A stretch of DNA of 64,000 bases from Branchipolynoe longqiensis (taxonomy: Eukaryota > Annelida > Polychaeta > Phyllodocida > Polynoidae). The notes under the pieces were generated by a model. The model saw only the letters and a program-made list of their open reading frames with translations. It did no database searches and was not told where the DNA came from. Below, piece after piece: positions 12,048-24,915 of the stretch. The position numbers and the translations under genes are program-made. Numbering within the stretch: position 1 is the first letter of the stretch; every line of letters starts with the position of its first letter. The stretch lies in the NCBI GenBank assembly GCA_030323885.1, contig CM059188.1:109500677-109564676 (forward strand), read 5' to 3'.

Positions 12048-12180
12048 GGTAAACCTGAAGCTGAGAGACATTAAGACCGACTCATGGACATTACTCTCAC
12101 AGCAGAGAGCTAAATGGAGAGCGGCAGTCAAGTAATGAAAGCAGTCTTTGTCGCATCGCGACCGACAGCATGATGATGAT
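12048..12180 (+). mobile_element. LINE 3' fragment, copy 2
   Basis: Close to 6877-7005: same LKLRDIKTDSWTLLSQQRAK ending and gacagcatgatgatgatg tail. 5'-truncated. Confidence 0.5.
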
Positions 12181-12480
12181 GAGGAGGAGGAGGGTAAAGA
12201 ATACCCCCCAACACCCACAAACATATGCCCCTTATTTGCCAAGCAGGTTCAACCCAGGGTGACTTGCCCCCCCCCCATCTCTCAGTTCACTTCCCGTATG
12301 GAGCGCGCGCTTCGGTTGCTTAGCAACTCATGCGAGTAGCATCCACGTACTACAAACATAGCAACCCTTGGACACGTGCCAGGTGAGTGCAGGAATGACT
12401 AATGGTGCCTTCAGCGAGGAAGCGCTGAGCTCACCGAGTAGCTAGTATAACTGATCTAAACCTACTCCTTGTGTTAGTGA

Positions 12481-12778
12481 CTAGACTGGATGGCCGAATG
12501 AGTTGAGACCGTCTCCCGTTTTGGTAGATCCTGGGATTCGAACCCACGGGTTGAGTCAAACCAATGACTTAAGAATTGATACCTGTCGCTTCTTAGCCAG
12601 GCGCTCTGCATTATTAGGATAGGACAAGGACTGGTTAGTTCAGTGCCAAGATAATGTGGGATATCCCAGTGGGGCAGCACTATTACGTCACCATCACACT
12701 GTCACAAGTCAGTCCCCATCATGATATGACCTTAGATGTTACCAGGTTGTAAAACTCCAACAACCAACCAACCAACCA
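12481..12778 (+). mobile_element. tRNA-SINE, head A, tail 1
   Basis: ggatggccgaatgagttgag head; ends in (aacc)n. Confidence 0.8.
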
Positions 12779-12888
12779 TCTGTTCGCGCCTCCTTTGTTG
12801 ATGAGAACTCCGCAATGATGGTTTATCACTGAGGAATAATTGTTTGTTTGCTGTTGTTTTACGTCCCAGCAACAATTTATTTTTGTAA

Positions 12889-13012
12889 TGTATACTTGTC
12901 GCTACCTAGCCTGGAGCTCGTCATTATTAGGACAGGGGAAAAAGCAGTAGAATGAGGAAGACCAATTGTCCGTGATTGAAATTTCCCTTGCTTAATCAAC
13001 TAATGTACAACA
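12889..13012 (+). mobile_element. SINE tail 2, 5'-truncated
   Basis: Body from tatacttgtcgctacctagc, then gcagtagaatgaggaagacc and gattgaaatttcccttgctt. Preceded by an inverted tail-1 scrap. Confidence 0.6.
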
Positions 13013-13464
13013 ATTCTTTTAAATTTAATTCTTTTTAATAAAAAAAAAATTTTTTAAAGAAGATAAAACCAACAGGTGAAGAAACCGTCGGTAAAACCAA
13101 TATACAACGTTGTGTCGGGTAGTGTTTGCTTACAGTGGAAAGTTGAAAGGTAAATGATGGTTATTCAAAATGAACAGCACTTGACTTCACGGTAGTAATG
13201 CGGTCAGTGCTCAAGCTAATGCTATTAACCTTAGGAATCTAATCAACGTAATGACTTGGAGTTCCGACAATTAAGCAACGCCAGGTTGTAGGGTGCAGCA
13301 TGTTTATTTTAACTGTTTTTGGTGAAGCATGTGGTAAGTTTAAATAGAATTAGAAACTTGGCTTTGTCTATGCGAGAACTGCCTCCAAATCTGAGTTCCA
13401 GACAGATGAACCAATTTGCCTATAATGGGGACCAGACACTGCCTACCAAAGTCGGAGGCATATA

Positions 13465-13776
13465 AAGCCCTAGTCGCACTATGGCTTGCGACCACTTGTG
13501 ACCATTTTGGACCAAAGACTCTCAGTGACCAGCGACCTTGCAACCAAAGCAATGGTCACTGACCTCTGACAGTCTGAGTGACTAAAGCAATGGTCACTGT
13601 CCTCTGGGCGACCATTCTTGTCGTAAGGAGGTTTTTAATGCAGTAGCTCCAACCACCTTGCAACCAAAATGGTCACATGGAGTTTGGCGACCAGTGAGGA
13701 CCACTTGTGACCATTTCGGACCCACCACCCTTTTTTGTGATTGCAAAGTGGTCGCAAGCAGTAGTGTGACTGAGGT
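13465..13776. mobile_element. GTCGCAA-family palindromic repeat
   Basis: Begins agccctagtcgcactatggc and ends gcagtagtgtgactgaggta. Confidence 0.6.
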
Positions 13777-13830
13777 ATTATGGAACGCAATAGTTTAAAC
13801 CAGATTTCCACCACTCATGTGTGTTACCCA

Positions 13831-14137
13831 TTGGTTGCTGGCATTTTACGTCCTGGCAACATCTAAGGTCATACCAGGACGGGGACTGACTTGTGACTGC
13901 GCACTCGTGAAGATTTTTATAGCACTGCCCCACTGGAAAATTAGGGTGATGGGGCCATGACCCAATATCCCACTCAGTCACATTATCATGACACTGAGCT
14001 AACCAGTCCTTGTCCTATCCTATCCTATTAATGCTGAGCGCCAGGCTAGGAAGCGACAAGTATCTCGACCGGGAACCGAACTCCCGACTTTCCGCATGCG
14101 AGGGCCATGCTCGACCAATTAGGCAACCGCGCCCGGT
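13831..14137 (-). mobile_element. tRNA-SINE, head B, tail 1
   Basis: Full length; head end ccaattaggcaaccgcgccc. Confidence 0.8.
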
Positions 14138-14465
14138 CCCTTTAACCAAGTATTAGTACAGTGGTAAAATAATGTTAGTGGTTCAAATGTGTGATGAAAA
14201 CCAGAATAAGAAGTATGTGTCGATCTAATTATGTAATTGAATAATACACTAAATTATTGGCATGCTCTCAACTGACGTTATCTTGATCTGAGCTTATCAC
14301 AGATAATTTTCACTCAGCATGTAAATCCAACCATCGTCTAACACTCACACGAGGAGGTCGCTAAATATTAAATACGTGCAGGATCGTAAAATAACCGTAA
14401 GGCGATCACAAGCACACAAACATGGTCCTTCAGATGACCTGAGGGATTTATAGCGGTGCGAGAGT

Positions 14466-15050
14466 GTGTGTGTGTGTGTGGGGGGGGGGGAGGGTACCAG
14501 ACAGTCACTGAAGAGGGGGAGGGGTGGGGAAGGGAGGAAGGGAGGAAGGGAGGAAGAAAGGGAGGGGGAGAGGGAGGAAGGAAGGAAGGAAGGAAGGAAG
14601 GGGAGGGAGGGAGGGGGGGAGGGAGGAAGGGGGGGAGGGAGGAAGGGGGGAAGGGAGGGAGGAAGGGAGGAAGGGAGGAAAAAAAGAAAGAAAGTGACGG
14701 CCGAAAGGAAAGTGGCAGGGATGAAGGAATGGGAGGAGGGGAGGAAGAATGTGTGGGGCGGGAAGAAGTTGTAGAGGGAGGGAAGAGTGAGTGAGGAAAT
14801 AAAGAAGGGGAATGAGTGCGTGCGTGCGTGAGTGTGAGTGCGTGAGTGAGTGAGTGTGCGTGAGTGAGTTGAGTGAGTGAGTGAATGGTGAAAGGGGGAA
14901 AGTTGAAGGTGAAGGTGGAAGGGGGGAGGAGGGAGGGAGGAGGGAGGGAGGGAGGGAGGGAGGGAGGGAGGGAGGGAGGGAGGGAGGGAGAGAGGGAGGG
15001 AGGGAGGGAGGGAGGAAGAGAAGGATAGAGGGGAGGAGGGAGGGAATCGG
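14466..15050. repeat. Polypurine (ggga/ggaa)n tract with a (gagt)n centre
   Basis: ggga/ggaa repeats at 14516-14700 and 14915-15050 around gtgagtgag repeats at 14815-14885. Long frames on both strands are composition artefacts. Confidence 0.95.
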
Positions 15051-15183
15051 CAGTCAGTGTCAAATCAACACTTCGTCAGACAGTTACGCTAAACGACAGG
15101 TAGAGAATCCAACAGTAATGATAGCGGATGTATTATACGCGTGTCCAGACACCCATAATAACTAAATATCTGCTAGTTTGGAG

Positions 15184-15269
15184 GTTGGTTGGTTGGTTGT
15201 TGGAGTTTTACGTCATGGCAACATCTAAGGTGATATCAGGACGGATGCCGACTTGTGACAGTGCGCACC
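15184..15269 (-). mobile_element. SINE tail-1 3' fragment
   Basis: ggagttttacgtcatggcaa to gtgacagtgcgcacc. Confidence 0.7.
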
Positions 15270-15690
15270 TATATACATATCTAAATAAATATATAATAGT
15301 GTAAATTCGTGGTGAAATATCATTTTACTTTGTACGATCCTGGGAGGGAGGGGGATCGTGAAATATATATATATACACTTCTTGCGATAATGTTGATATT
15401 TGTGAATAACCCCTTAATTCACTCCTTTTCCACCAAGTATGTCACATATTCGTTCACCCATCTGTCGGTAGGGGGTCACAGGTCTGCCGATAGGGCGAAG
15501 CACCAGAGCCCAGACTCACATGAGGCAGGCTCAATTATGTAGGGGCATGCTGCGAGCACAAAAGTGGAGTTTGTCATTCTTGTGCATAGCTGGACGTTGT
15601 TGGGCCCAGGGGGCGTCCACAATGTCAGCAACCTTCTGTAGTCAAATGATGTTTCATCGCAGCACCACTTGGGAAGCATCCATGGTTAGA

Positions 15691-16011
15691 TGGTTGGTAT
15701 GGGTTTTAAGTCCTGGCAATATCTAAGGTCATAGCAGGATGGGCACCGACTTGTGACAGTGCACACTCATGGTGACTTTTTAGTGCTCCCCCACTGGAAG
15801 ACCAGGCCACCAACACCTTGACATGATATCCCACTCAGTCACATTATCCTGACACTGAGCCAACTGGTTATTGCCCTATCCTATTAATGCAGAGCGCCAA
15901 GCTAGGAAGTGACAAGTATCAATTTTGTATGTCATTGGTTTGACTCGACCGGGAATCGAACTTCCGACCTTCCGCACGGGTGGCTTGCGCTTTACCGATC
16001 CAGTCACTGCT
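15691..16011 (-). mobile_element. tRNA-SINE, head B, tail 1
   Basis: Full length, diverged tail; head end accgatccagtcactgc. Confidence 0.78.
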
Positions 16012-16404
16012 TAATTTTCGTCCAATAAAGATTATTTATGGAGTAATGTAGACGTCCTTTTCGACATACTATGCCATGAGGGCCTTAGTGGTTATATACA
16101 TCAAAGACATGCCATAAACTGACATAACGACTCGGCAAAAGTGGACTCCTAGGCCTTGGCAGTTCCCGACCTGGGACTTTCGAGCAAGTACTCAGAGCAG
16201 AGGCTGTGAGTGAGAGCTGATGAGGAGGGCAGGGGGTAGGGGGCAGGGGGATAGTGGGGAGGGAGGTGAGTTGACAACACACTCAGTGCACAGGGCACTA
16301 CTGACAGAGTCCGAGTCAGGAGGTGTGTGTGTGTATGTGTGTGGGGGGCATGTCGAGGGTGATAGTGGGGGGGGGGGGGGGGTAAGATGGGTGGGAGGGA
16401 GGTG

Positions 16405-17010
16405 CACTTGCTATCCGGACCACACTTCGTCCACACCTCTCTCTATCTCCTCTCCACTGGCCTTGCTCCTCCTTGATTATGTCTGAAAAGAGTTCCAGGA
16501 GGGGGAGCCCACCAGCATTTCACTTTCTACTCTTACTCCGTCCCTGTGTCTGGCTCGCCGGCTGGTCACCATAGAGCAAAAGAGACAAGGCCCTTTGACT
16601 CAACTCTCCTCATTTCTCTTTCCTATACTCTACCCTATTTTTCCTCTTTGGCTTACTTCTCCCCCTGATCAAGGGAGTTGTTTGCTTGGGTGGGGCCCTT
16701 TACCTTATCGCTCTCTCGCTTTGTTCTTGTTGCTAGAACCTGCTGAACCGGCCTTTACCCATCCCTTCCTCCTGAACCCTTGCTGTTGTTGCTGGATACG
16801 AGTGCTCTGCTACCACCAGATCGGAGAGATTCGGGGCCGCCCCAACGATTCGTCGTTTGATTGCTGTAAAGCATCCCCAGCTTCGACAACCGTCCCACCT
16901 GAAGATTAATCTTCAACCAAAGATCGGAACCAATTTATCGGTGCCTTTCTATATTGCTGCAGTTCTGCAGCCGGTAACCGCTGTAAGGTTACAAACACCC
17001 CATAAGCAAG
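16405..17010 (+). repeat. ~600-bp dispersed repeat, copy 1
   Basis: Begins ttgctatccggaccacactt and ends ggttacaaacaccccata; colinear with 39283-39912. C/T-rich, class unknown (possibly a LINE or LTR leader). Confidence 0.6.
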
Positions 17011-17046
17011 CACTCCGTGCACAGGGTACTACTGCGAGTCAGGATG

Positions 17047-17108
17047 TGTATGTGTTTGTGTGTGTGTGTGTGTGCGTGTGTATGTGTGTGTGTGTGTGTG
17101 TGTGTGTC
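17047..17108. repeat. (gt)n microsatellite
   Basis: Interrupted gt repeats. Confidence 0.95.
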
Positions 17109-17469
17109 ACACGCGGAGAATGGTGTTGATCTAAGAGGGTTAAGCGTGAACACAAGCTTAATTTTTAGTGAGAATGTTAGTGGGCGTGAGCAGGCATGCA
17201 ATTTAGCTGAGTAGGTCAAAGGGTGGAGTGCACAAGCTGGCTAGTGAGCAGGTCATGGTCAGATAGCCCGTGCATGGAAGTGTGTGATAAGGTCAAGGAC
17301 TGGGTGCTCGTCTAGGCAGGTTAGCGAGAAGGGTGGGCATGTGGTGCTCAAACCTGCATCGTCCTCTCTAAGTCTCAATGCAGGTTAGTTAATATGTGCA
17401 AGCAGATCAAGAGCGGGGTGCTTGTAAACGGAGGTTAGTGAACAGATCACACAAACTCACGCAATACTT

Positions 17470-17800
17470 GGTTTGTTTGTTGAGGTTTTACATCCTGGCA
17501 ACATCTAAGATCATATCAGGACAAGTACTGACTTGTGGTTGTGTTCAATCATGGCAATTTCATAGTGCTGCTACACTAGGAGACCAGGCCGCTGGCACCA
17601 TGACCCAATGTCCCACCCAGTCACGTTATCCTGATACTGAGCTAACCAGTCCTTGCCATATCCTGGAAATGTTGAGCGCCAGGCTAGGTAGCAACAAGTA
17701 TCAATTGTACATATCATTGGTTTGACTCGACCGAGACTCGATTTCTCGACCTTCCGCACGGGAAGCCTGTGCTCTACCATTTCGGCCACCGCGTCCAGTG
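17470..17800 (-). mobile_element. tRNA-SINE, head B, tail 1
   Basis: Full length; head end ccatttcggccaccgcgtcc. Confidence 0.8.
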
Positions 17801-17927
17801 CAAGACTGGGCAAACAGCTCGGTTTCGCCGCGAGGGGACATAGGTGACGGGTAACGTCAGCCGGCGACAGGAAATGGCGATTAACCCCCCCCCCCCCCGC
17901 CCCCCCTTTCCTCGCCACTCCCCATCG

Positions 17928-18254
17928 GGTGGGTGGCCTATTCGGTAGAGCGCCGGCCCCGTGTGCGGAAGGTCAAGAGTTCGGTTCCCAGTCGAGTCAA
18001 ACCAATGACTTTAAAATTGATACTTGTCATTTCCAAGCATTGACTCTGCATTAATAGGATAGGGCAAGGACTGGTTGGATTAGTGTCAGGATAATGTGAC
18101 TGAGTGGGATAAAATGTTATGGTGCTGGCAGTCAGATTTCCAAGTGGGGCAACACTATAAAGTCACCATGAGTGTGCACTGTCACAAGTCGGTACTCATC
18201 CTGATATGACCTTAGATGTTCAGGACGTAAAACTCCAACCACCAAACAAACAAC
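17928..18254 (+). mobile_element. tRNA-SINE, head B, tail 1
   Basis: Head ggtggcctattcggtagagc; ends in aaacaaacaacc. Lies about 130 bp from the oppositely oriented copy at 17470-17800, so a transcript could fold. Confidence 0.8.
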
Positions 18255-18659
18255 CCCCTCCCCAACCACCAATAATGTTGACAAACCGGAACAGAACCTT
18301 CCGTGGGGATGTGGGGTGTGTGGAGGTGTACGTACAGCACGAGCATCATGATAATTAAGATAGCATTCAGAAAGTGCCCCCTCCCCCCCACACACACACA
18401 TCTGGAAAACTGTGGGCGTGGCGCCTCTGCTGGCGAGTTACTAACTGAGGCTACATCAGGTCTGCGCGGGGTTGACCTGTCTCTCCCCGATACCTAACTC
18501 CCGGTATTTGAAAGATGAAGTATTATTAAGAAGCAAAGTTTTCAACATTTTCACAAGTGTACAAAAGCATACGACAGTGGGGAAGGAGGGTGTCAGTCAA
18601 GCAACCACTGAGAACCCTTTTTTTGTGGTCACAAGTTGTAAGCAGTAGTGTGACTGGGG

Positions 18660-19790
18660 TATAACAGATTTCAAAATATTAAAAATTTGTAAATCATAGA
18701 TCACATATATAAATAGGTGCTTCGGTGCGCAGATCGCTCAGCGTAGCTACCGGGGTAGCTACGCTGAGCGATATGCGCACTGACTGGGGTATAAGTATAC
18801 TATAATCGATTCCAAAATTCAAAAAATTGTGTAAATTATAGATCTTTTATTTCTCAGATGCGCTTCGGGGTGCAGGTCGCTTTGCGTAGCTACTGGGTGT
18901 GGGGCATACTCGATTTCGAAATAATGTGTTGTTGTAAACAATAGATCATATATTTCTCAGAGGTGCTTCGATGCGCAGGTCGCTCAGCGTAGCTACCAGA
19001 GGCGGGGTTACAGCAGTAGTCTGACTAGGGTATAACCAATTTCAAAATAATTTTGTTGTTATAAATTATAGACAATATATCTCAGAGGCGCTTCAATATG
19101 CAGGTCGCTCAGCGTAGCTACCCGAGTCGAGGTTGCAAGCAGTAGTATGACGGGGGTATAACCGATGTCAAAATAATTTTGCGTGTGTAAATTATAGATC
19201 ATATATTTCTCAGAAGCGCTTCAGTGCGCAGGTAGTTAAAAGTAGCTACAACGGTGGGGTTGCAAGCAGTAGTGTGACTGGGGTATAACCGATTTCAACA
19301 TTTAAAAAATTTGTATATGATACATCATATATTTCTCGGGAAGTGCAGGTCGTTCAGCGTGGCTACCGGGGGCGGGGTTGCAAGCAGTAGTGTGACTGGG
19401 GTATATCAAAATATTTTTGTGTGCAAATTATAGACCACGTTATCATAGACTTCGTAAGAGACAACGTAACATATATGTTGGTTGTGATGGATACCTCTGG
19501 CTGGCCAACAATATTTATGGTCAAAATTTCCGACGAGAGTGAGGGTGATAGTAGTGCTTGCGCAAGCTCGGCAGTGACTCGAAGCAGGTTTGCCTACCTG
19601 AGTGCAAACCCAAGTCACCCAGGCTGCTGCATTTCCTGCAGCTGGGGCGATCGCAGCATTTTCTGGTCGAAAGCTATAGGCCCTCGGTTAAATAATATTT
19701 ATATAATGTATTTATATATCACATATTTCTCAGAGGCGCTTCAGTGCAGTCCGCAGGTCGCTCAGTGTAGCTACCGGTAGCGGCTGGCGG
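18660..19790. repeat. ~120-bp tandem array
   Basis: Units carry atatttctcagaggcgcttc, gcaggtcgctcagcgtagct and gcagtagtgtgactggggta. About six units run from 18660 to 19410; a further unit lies at 19720-19780 after a unique stretch. One unit contains a 19-bp-arm palindrome. Confidence 0.8.
18733..18772. other. 19-bp perfect palindrome
   Basis: atcgctcagcgtagctacc at 18733-18751 is the exact reverse complement of 18754-18772, with a 2-nt centre. Confidence 0.9.
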
Positions 19791-20050
19791 CGTGTGCCAC
19801 GCAGCGGCACGTGGCAGACGCACGTCCACACAGGCCGATTTATCGGGCCGGCCACCAGCGACTAGGACGAGACGCCCACACCTCGGCCCGCCAATTCATC
19901 AATGGCGCCGTCCCACATTCAGGTCTCCATCATTTGACATCCGCCAGGGGCCCGCCTCTGCCTGCGCGCGGTGATAAAATGGCGGCACAAATACCGGGGA
20001 TTCCCGCCAAATGCCGGATGGAGAGGACCCGGCAGGCTTAACCACCGACC
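19760..20050. other. GC-rich non-repeat island
   Basis: Roughly 60-65% GC by eye, bounded by a tandem array and a SINE. Short ORFs lack a convincing product. Contains caattcatcaatggcgccg and ggtgataaaatggcggcac, which look like dense motif sequence. Could be a conserved non-coding element, a CpG-island promoter or an old exon. Confidence 0.4.
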
Positions 20051-20107
20051 TGCCTGCTTGCCTGCTTGCCTGCTTGCCTGTCTGCCTTCCCGAGATCCAA
20101 CACGCAT

Positions 20108-20283
20108 GGCTCAGTGTTAGGATAATGTGACTGAGTGGGATATCAGGGTCATGTTGCTGGTGGCCTGGTCTCCCTGTGGGGCAGGGCTATAAAGTCACCA
20201 TGGGTGTGCACTGTCACAAGCCGGTACCCGTCCCAATATGACGTTACATGTTGCTATGACAAAACTCAAACAACTAACGAATC
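20108..20283 (+). mobile_element. SINE tail 1, 5'-truncated
   Basis: Starts in the central block (ggctcagtgttaggataatg). Confidence 0.75.
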
Positions 20284-22663
20284 ATCCAACACACATTTCA
20301 TAGGCTCCAGTGAGCGCCCTACCTAATCAAATCCTCCACTTTATCTCCAAACATAGAAAACAATTATTTTAGGATGTCAGCACCCATTACAGTATTAATA
20401 ACTATCATTCATCGACAAACCACCATCACCACTATTCATATCCAGTTATAATTCACGTGTTTTTTTTTTATATAGGTTATTGCTTTTTTATTCTGCTCAT
20501 AACAGTTAAGACTAAGACTGCACTTGTTTTCGCCGCTGTGCAGTAGTGGTTATAATCCATATGGATTGATTTCCGTTTCCATTTTGTTGTTCTTTTCGAT
20601 GTGCACAAAGTTAACATTTGTAATACCTCATACCCATGCAATTAGTGTTTTAATCTAGATATACTATATTAGTTTTTTTTGTTTTTGTCACATCTTTGAA
20701 GGTTAAGTTTGTGGATAATTTGTATGGGTTTCAGGTACTCCATTTTCTTTGTTTGTTTTCAGCTCAAGTGTTCATAATAAATAAATATACTAATCATCCA
20801 GAGTAATATTAATAACCATTATGAATAAGCAACCTTTAAATTTAATAATAGGTACCGCCAGCGCCATGAAAAAGTGCAGGAATGGTGCTTTTTTTCATCA
20901 ATACTCACATGCTTATATCTATTTCTGTATGTATCTGATTTTGATGAAATTTCATAATCTAGAAGATCAACATATGTTCTATCCGATGGTGTTGTTGGAT
21001 TGAATATATAGTCAGTTTGTATTTATGTAAAATCCATTTGTATGATGAGTGTATTTAGTGAATATTCCTTCATTACTGATGTCAATGAAAATTACCATAA
21101 AACAGGGTATCTTTATTCGGCTCGCACTTCCTTGCACTACATCGTAGAAAATCATGGATGGGACCAAAAGAAGCGCAATGACCTCAGCTATCTATCCATA
21201 TACAGTTTGCCATAGGTCAAAAAGGTCAATCAGGTCAGATTCTGCAATTTAAATTATTTTGAAAGTTTAAAACCCATTTATTGAATTAAAAAATATTTAA
21301 AACCTAATAAGATTTGGTATGGATAAATAGACAATTTGATTCCCTTTCCAAGTATACCAATCTTACTATAGTGCAAGTTAGTGCAAGGAGCCACAGATAG
21401 AATATTGACATAAACATGTATATGACATTGATGTATAAATAGATATATCACAGGATATATAATCTAATATTGGGCCAAATTTGGGGAGGATCCAAAAAAC
21501 CATTGCTCTAGGCACAATGACTATTTAAAGATTTACTTAAATCAATATTTTTGGTTTCAGACACTTTTAATTTGTACTTTTAATCAAAATGTAGCTTTTG
21601 ATATTTTTAGCAAAATTATTGTTTTAGTCAATATGTATTAGTTCCATATGCTATGTGTGCAAAGTTTGAAGAAGATCAAGCTATTGGATGAGCCACAGTG
21701 GGTGTTCAAAGCTTGATGAACAAATTTAATTTTTTTGTTTTGTACACTTTTCTTTTGTATGTGCAATCAAAATGCACTTTTTGTATTTCTAGACAGCATA
21801 TTAATATGATAATGTACAATACCTCCAGATGATGTGCACTGTCAATTTATAGGAAGCTTCAATGAGCATTTAAAGATTCATAAAATTTATATATTTGGTT
21901 TTCCGACAATTTGTCTTTATATAATCAAAATCCGATATTTTCCATATTTTGGGATATAATATTGATAGAAATAATATCTATTCATCTTAGAGAATGGTTA
22001 TTGTAATACTGGGCCAAATATGAGGAATATTCAAAAGATTGTTTTGCTGCAATGAGCTTTCAAACATTGAAAATAATTCACTTACAGATGCTGTTTACAT
22101 GCAAACAATTACGCTTTTTGACATTTTAGGATGTAAATATCTTTTGATTCTCTGCAGATAGAGATCTGAAAAGAAATAGGTGTTACACTGTTTTGAATAG
22201 GTGAATTATTTAGCATTTAATCAGTCTTGTTGCAGTTTTCCAAGAAAATACCAAGCTTTGAAAATGGCTATTTGGCCAAATCAGAATGATTTTCTTGTTA
22301 TGAATAGCAGTTTTTGTCATTGTCTTATTAAAAATCTGCTTGTCTAATTGATTTAGCAGTTGACAATTTAAATTCCTTTATATATGTAGAATGGAAATTG
22401 GTTAGCAGAACTCCCCTCACATCATTCCACTTTAAAAAAATTATATTTTGTCAAAATTCCACTTTTAATTCAAAATTAATACATTTTTATATATTTAATC
22501 TTAATAAATTATTATTTCAAGAACAATAATATATGTAGCCTAACTCTTTTTGGATTTGGGCTTGTAATTTCAACATCTACGAAGGAATAAAAATAGTGCA
22601 CCCTATGCACATTTTTAAATTTCGCTGCCGGTACCTAGTAATAACCACTAGTCATGATTATTT
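20284..22663. other. AT-rich stretch without genes
   Basis: No convincing ORF. From about 21480 to 22140 there are four degenerate units of ~175 bp (see findings); the rest shows no feature I can support. Confidence 0.6.
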
Positions 22664-22928
22664 ATATCAGGACGGGTACTGACTTGTGACAGTGTGCACC
22701 CATGATGACTTTATAGTGCTGTCCCACTGGGAGATCAGACCACCAGCACCGTGACCTGATATCCCACTCAAGTCACATTATCCTGACACTGAGCCAACCA
22801 GTCCTTGCCCTATCCTAATAATCCCGAGCGCCTGGCTAGGAAATGACAGGTATCAATTTTTAAATCAGTGGTTTGACTCGACCAGGGTTCGAACCCGTGG
22901 GTTCGATTCCCACGATCTACCAAAATGA
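22664..22928 (-). mobile_element. tRNA-SINE, tail 1, 3' end lost
   Basis: From tatatcaggacgggtactga to the head (cccacgatctaccaaaatg). Confidence 0.78.
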
Positions 22929-23515
22929 GAACTCTGGGAATGTTGATGATAGTTGAGCTGTCAGCGCGTTGCAGCTTTAACACTATTCAAAGCCCCAGGA
23001 GGGCTCAACTACCCCCCCCCCCCACACACACACACGCACCACCCCACCCCCCTCCTCCTCCTCGGGCCTCAACTTGAGTGATGTGCATTAAACGCGCAGG
23101 GGTTAGTCGGGAGTTTGCGCAGTAGATTGGGCCCCGCCCGCCTACCGGCACACTCGTTGTTGGGCGCATGCGTCTTCATCTAGCTAGAGTTTATGTACCT
23201 TACGGTGGGGGTAATTATGTAATCTATTAGTGTGGGTTTCGGCCGCTAGGTGCAGGCGCTATCAGCACTACCTGCGGTGGTGAGATGGATAGCGGTGATT
23301 AGGGGTCGTCGTATGGCTCAGCCTTGTGGCGCCACCCTAGTCAACGCACATCTTATGGGGCATCTTCATATAATTAGAAAAATGGGTCTCATGATAGACA
23401 TACATATTTCACGACTCCAACACATGCTCACCGGCACCTCGCCACCCCCCCCCCTACCCCTCCTCCCATTCTACCTACCCCCACCGTACCGCAACAACAA
23501 AATACCCCTGTCACA

Positions 23516-24820
23516 CATGCTGTGTTTGGCACTACTGACATTGACCTTTCGTTACCAGATCTTGTCTTTGATTGGTTTGATACGCCGGTTCAGACAGCTC
23601 TAGCCCTACCAAATGATTGATGTCCTCGTTCTTTCATTCCTACCCCCTCCCCTCTTCTTTTCCATGCATCCTTAGCCAGATTCTGGCCTTACGCTGCAGA
23701 TTCACTCTGGACTGATTTCCCACCTTTTCTAAATATTTTTAATCAGGTAGTGGTGTCAGAGCTCCCGAATTACATTCAAGTTACAGCCCCACTGTTATCA
23801 GGTTTACGTATCCCTGCCTGGCATGCAATGCTTGTTGATTTCTCTGATTTGTTGCTAGCCGATCATCTGGAATATGGTTGGCCGTTAGACTATACGTCAA
23901 CAAGAATCCCAGTCCCAACGCTTACTAATCATACGCCCGACGCAGGTACGGATCCATATATCTTAGCTTATATTAAGAAATAAGCTCAACTTGGCGCCAT
24001 CTTAGGCCCTTTCTCAAAACCTCTGTTCTTCCCTTGGTCACAGATTAGCCCAATGTTGACCCGACCTAAGAAGAATTCTCTGGCTAGGCGGGTTATCATA
24101 GATCTGAGCTTTCCCCCTGGAAGAAGTGTGAATGATGGGATAATTAAGGGCTTTTATCAAGGCCACCCACTTAACTTTAGCCTTCCGACCGTCTCCACAC
24201 TCATGCATAGACACACTTTAATAGGCCATAATGCATGGTCCTGGTCAGCTGATCTGGCTAGAGCGTATAGACAGCTCAGAGTCTGTCCCCTGTCAGTGCC
24301 TCTTCTAGGTATTACCCTCAACAATCAATTCTGTCTAGATCTAGCCCCACCCTTTGGTTGCCGTCACTCTGCTCTAGCATGTGCAAGAACAACGAGGGTG
24401 CTAGTTTGGCTTCTGCGTAAGTGAGGTTTCTTTAGTTTATGTTACCTTGATGACTTCCTAGGCTTGGAACCTACTTTTGTGAAAGCAGCTGATGCATATA
24501 ATCAATTCATCTCCTTAGCTAATTCATTAGGACTCCAGCTAGCCTCTGAGAAGTGTACACCACCTACAACCTCACTCACTTGGCTTGGTTTCATATAAAT
24601 ATGGTAATTATGGAAGTTTCTCTTCCCAAAGAAAAAGTGGAGGAAGTCCTGCAGTCTTGTAAAGCATGGAAAACTAAAGTTAAAGCGAGTAGGAAGCAGC
24701 TGCAAAGTCTAGCAGGGAAACTTAAGAGTGGTTTGAAATGTTTGCAGCCTCATTTAACGCAGTATTACTCATTCCTCCTAAGCCGAGGTCTGTTTGGAAG
24801 AGGTCTATGAAGCTGACTAC
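23516..24820 (+). pseudogene. Ngaro reverse transcriptase
   Basis: One frame from 23516 to 24598 holds HAVFGTTDIDLSLPDLV, RVIIDLSFPPGRSVNDGI, WSWSADLARAYRQLRVCP, FCLDLAPPFGCRHSALAC and the catalytic SLCYLDDFLGL (near 24440). These are the RT fingers and palm blocks, with the two active-site Asp of YLDD intact. The frame is broken by stops at 23618, 23981, 24422 and 24596. It then shifts to SLPKEKVEEVLQSCKAWK, the usual thumb/connection region, ending near 24809. Confidence 0.8.
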
Positions 24821-24915
24821 CCTCCCTGTCTCCAGGAGCTCAATCTCACTATCTGCCAGCTTGAAGCCTTAAACTTAGTCTCATCTCCTCCCCCCCCCCC
24901 CTTCCCCATACCTAC

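Noticed and set aside
14368..15063. 231-codon minus-strand Pro/Ser-rich frame
   Set aside because: Same artefact over the (ggga)n tract.
16595..16909. 104-codon + strand protein
   Set aside because: It is inside a dispersed repeat whose second copy (39283-39912) does not keep the frame.
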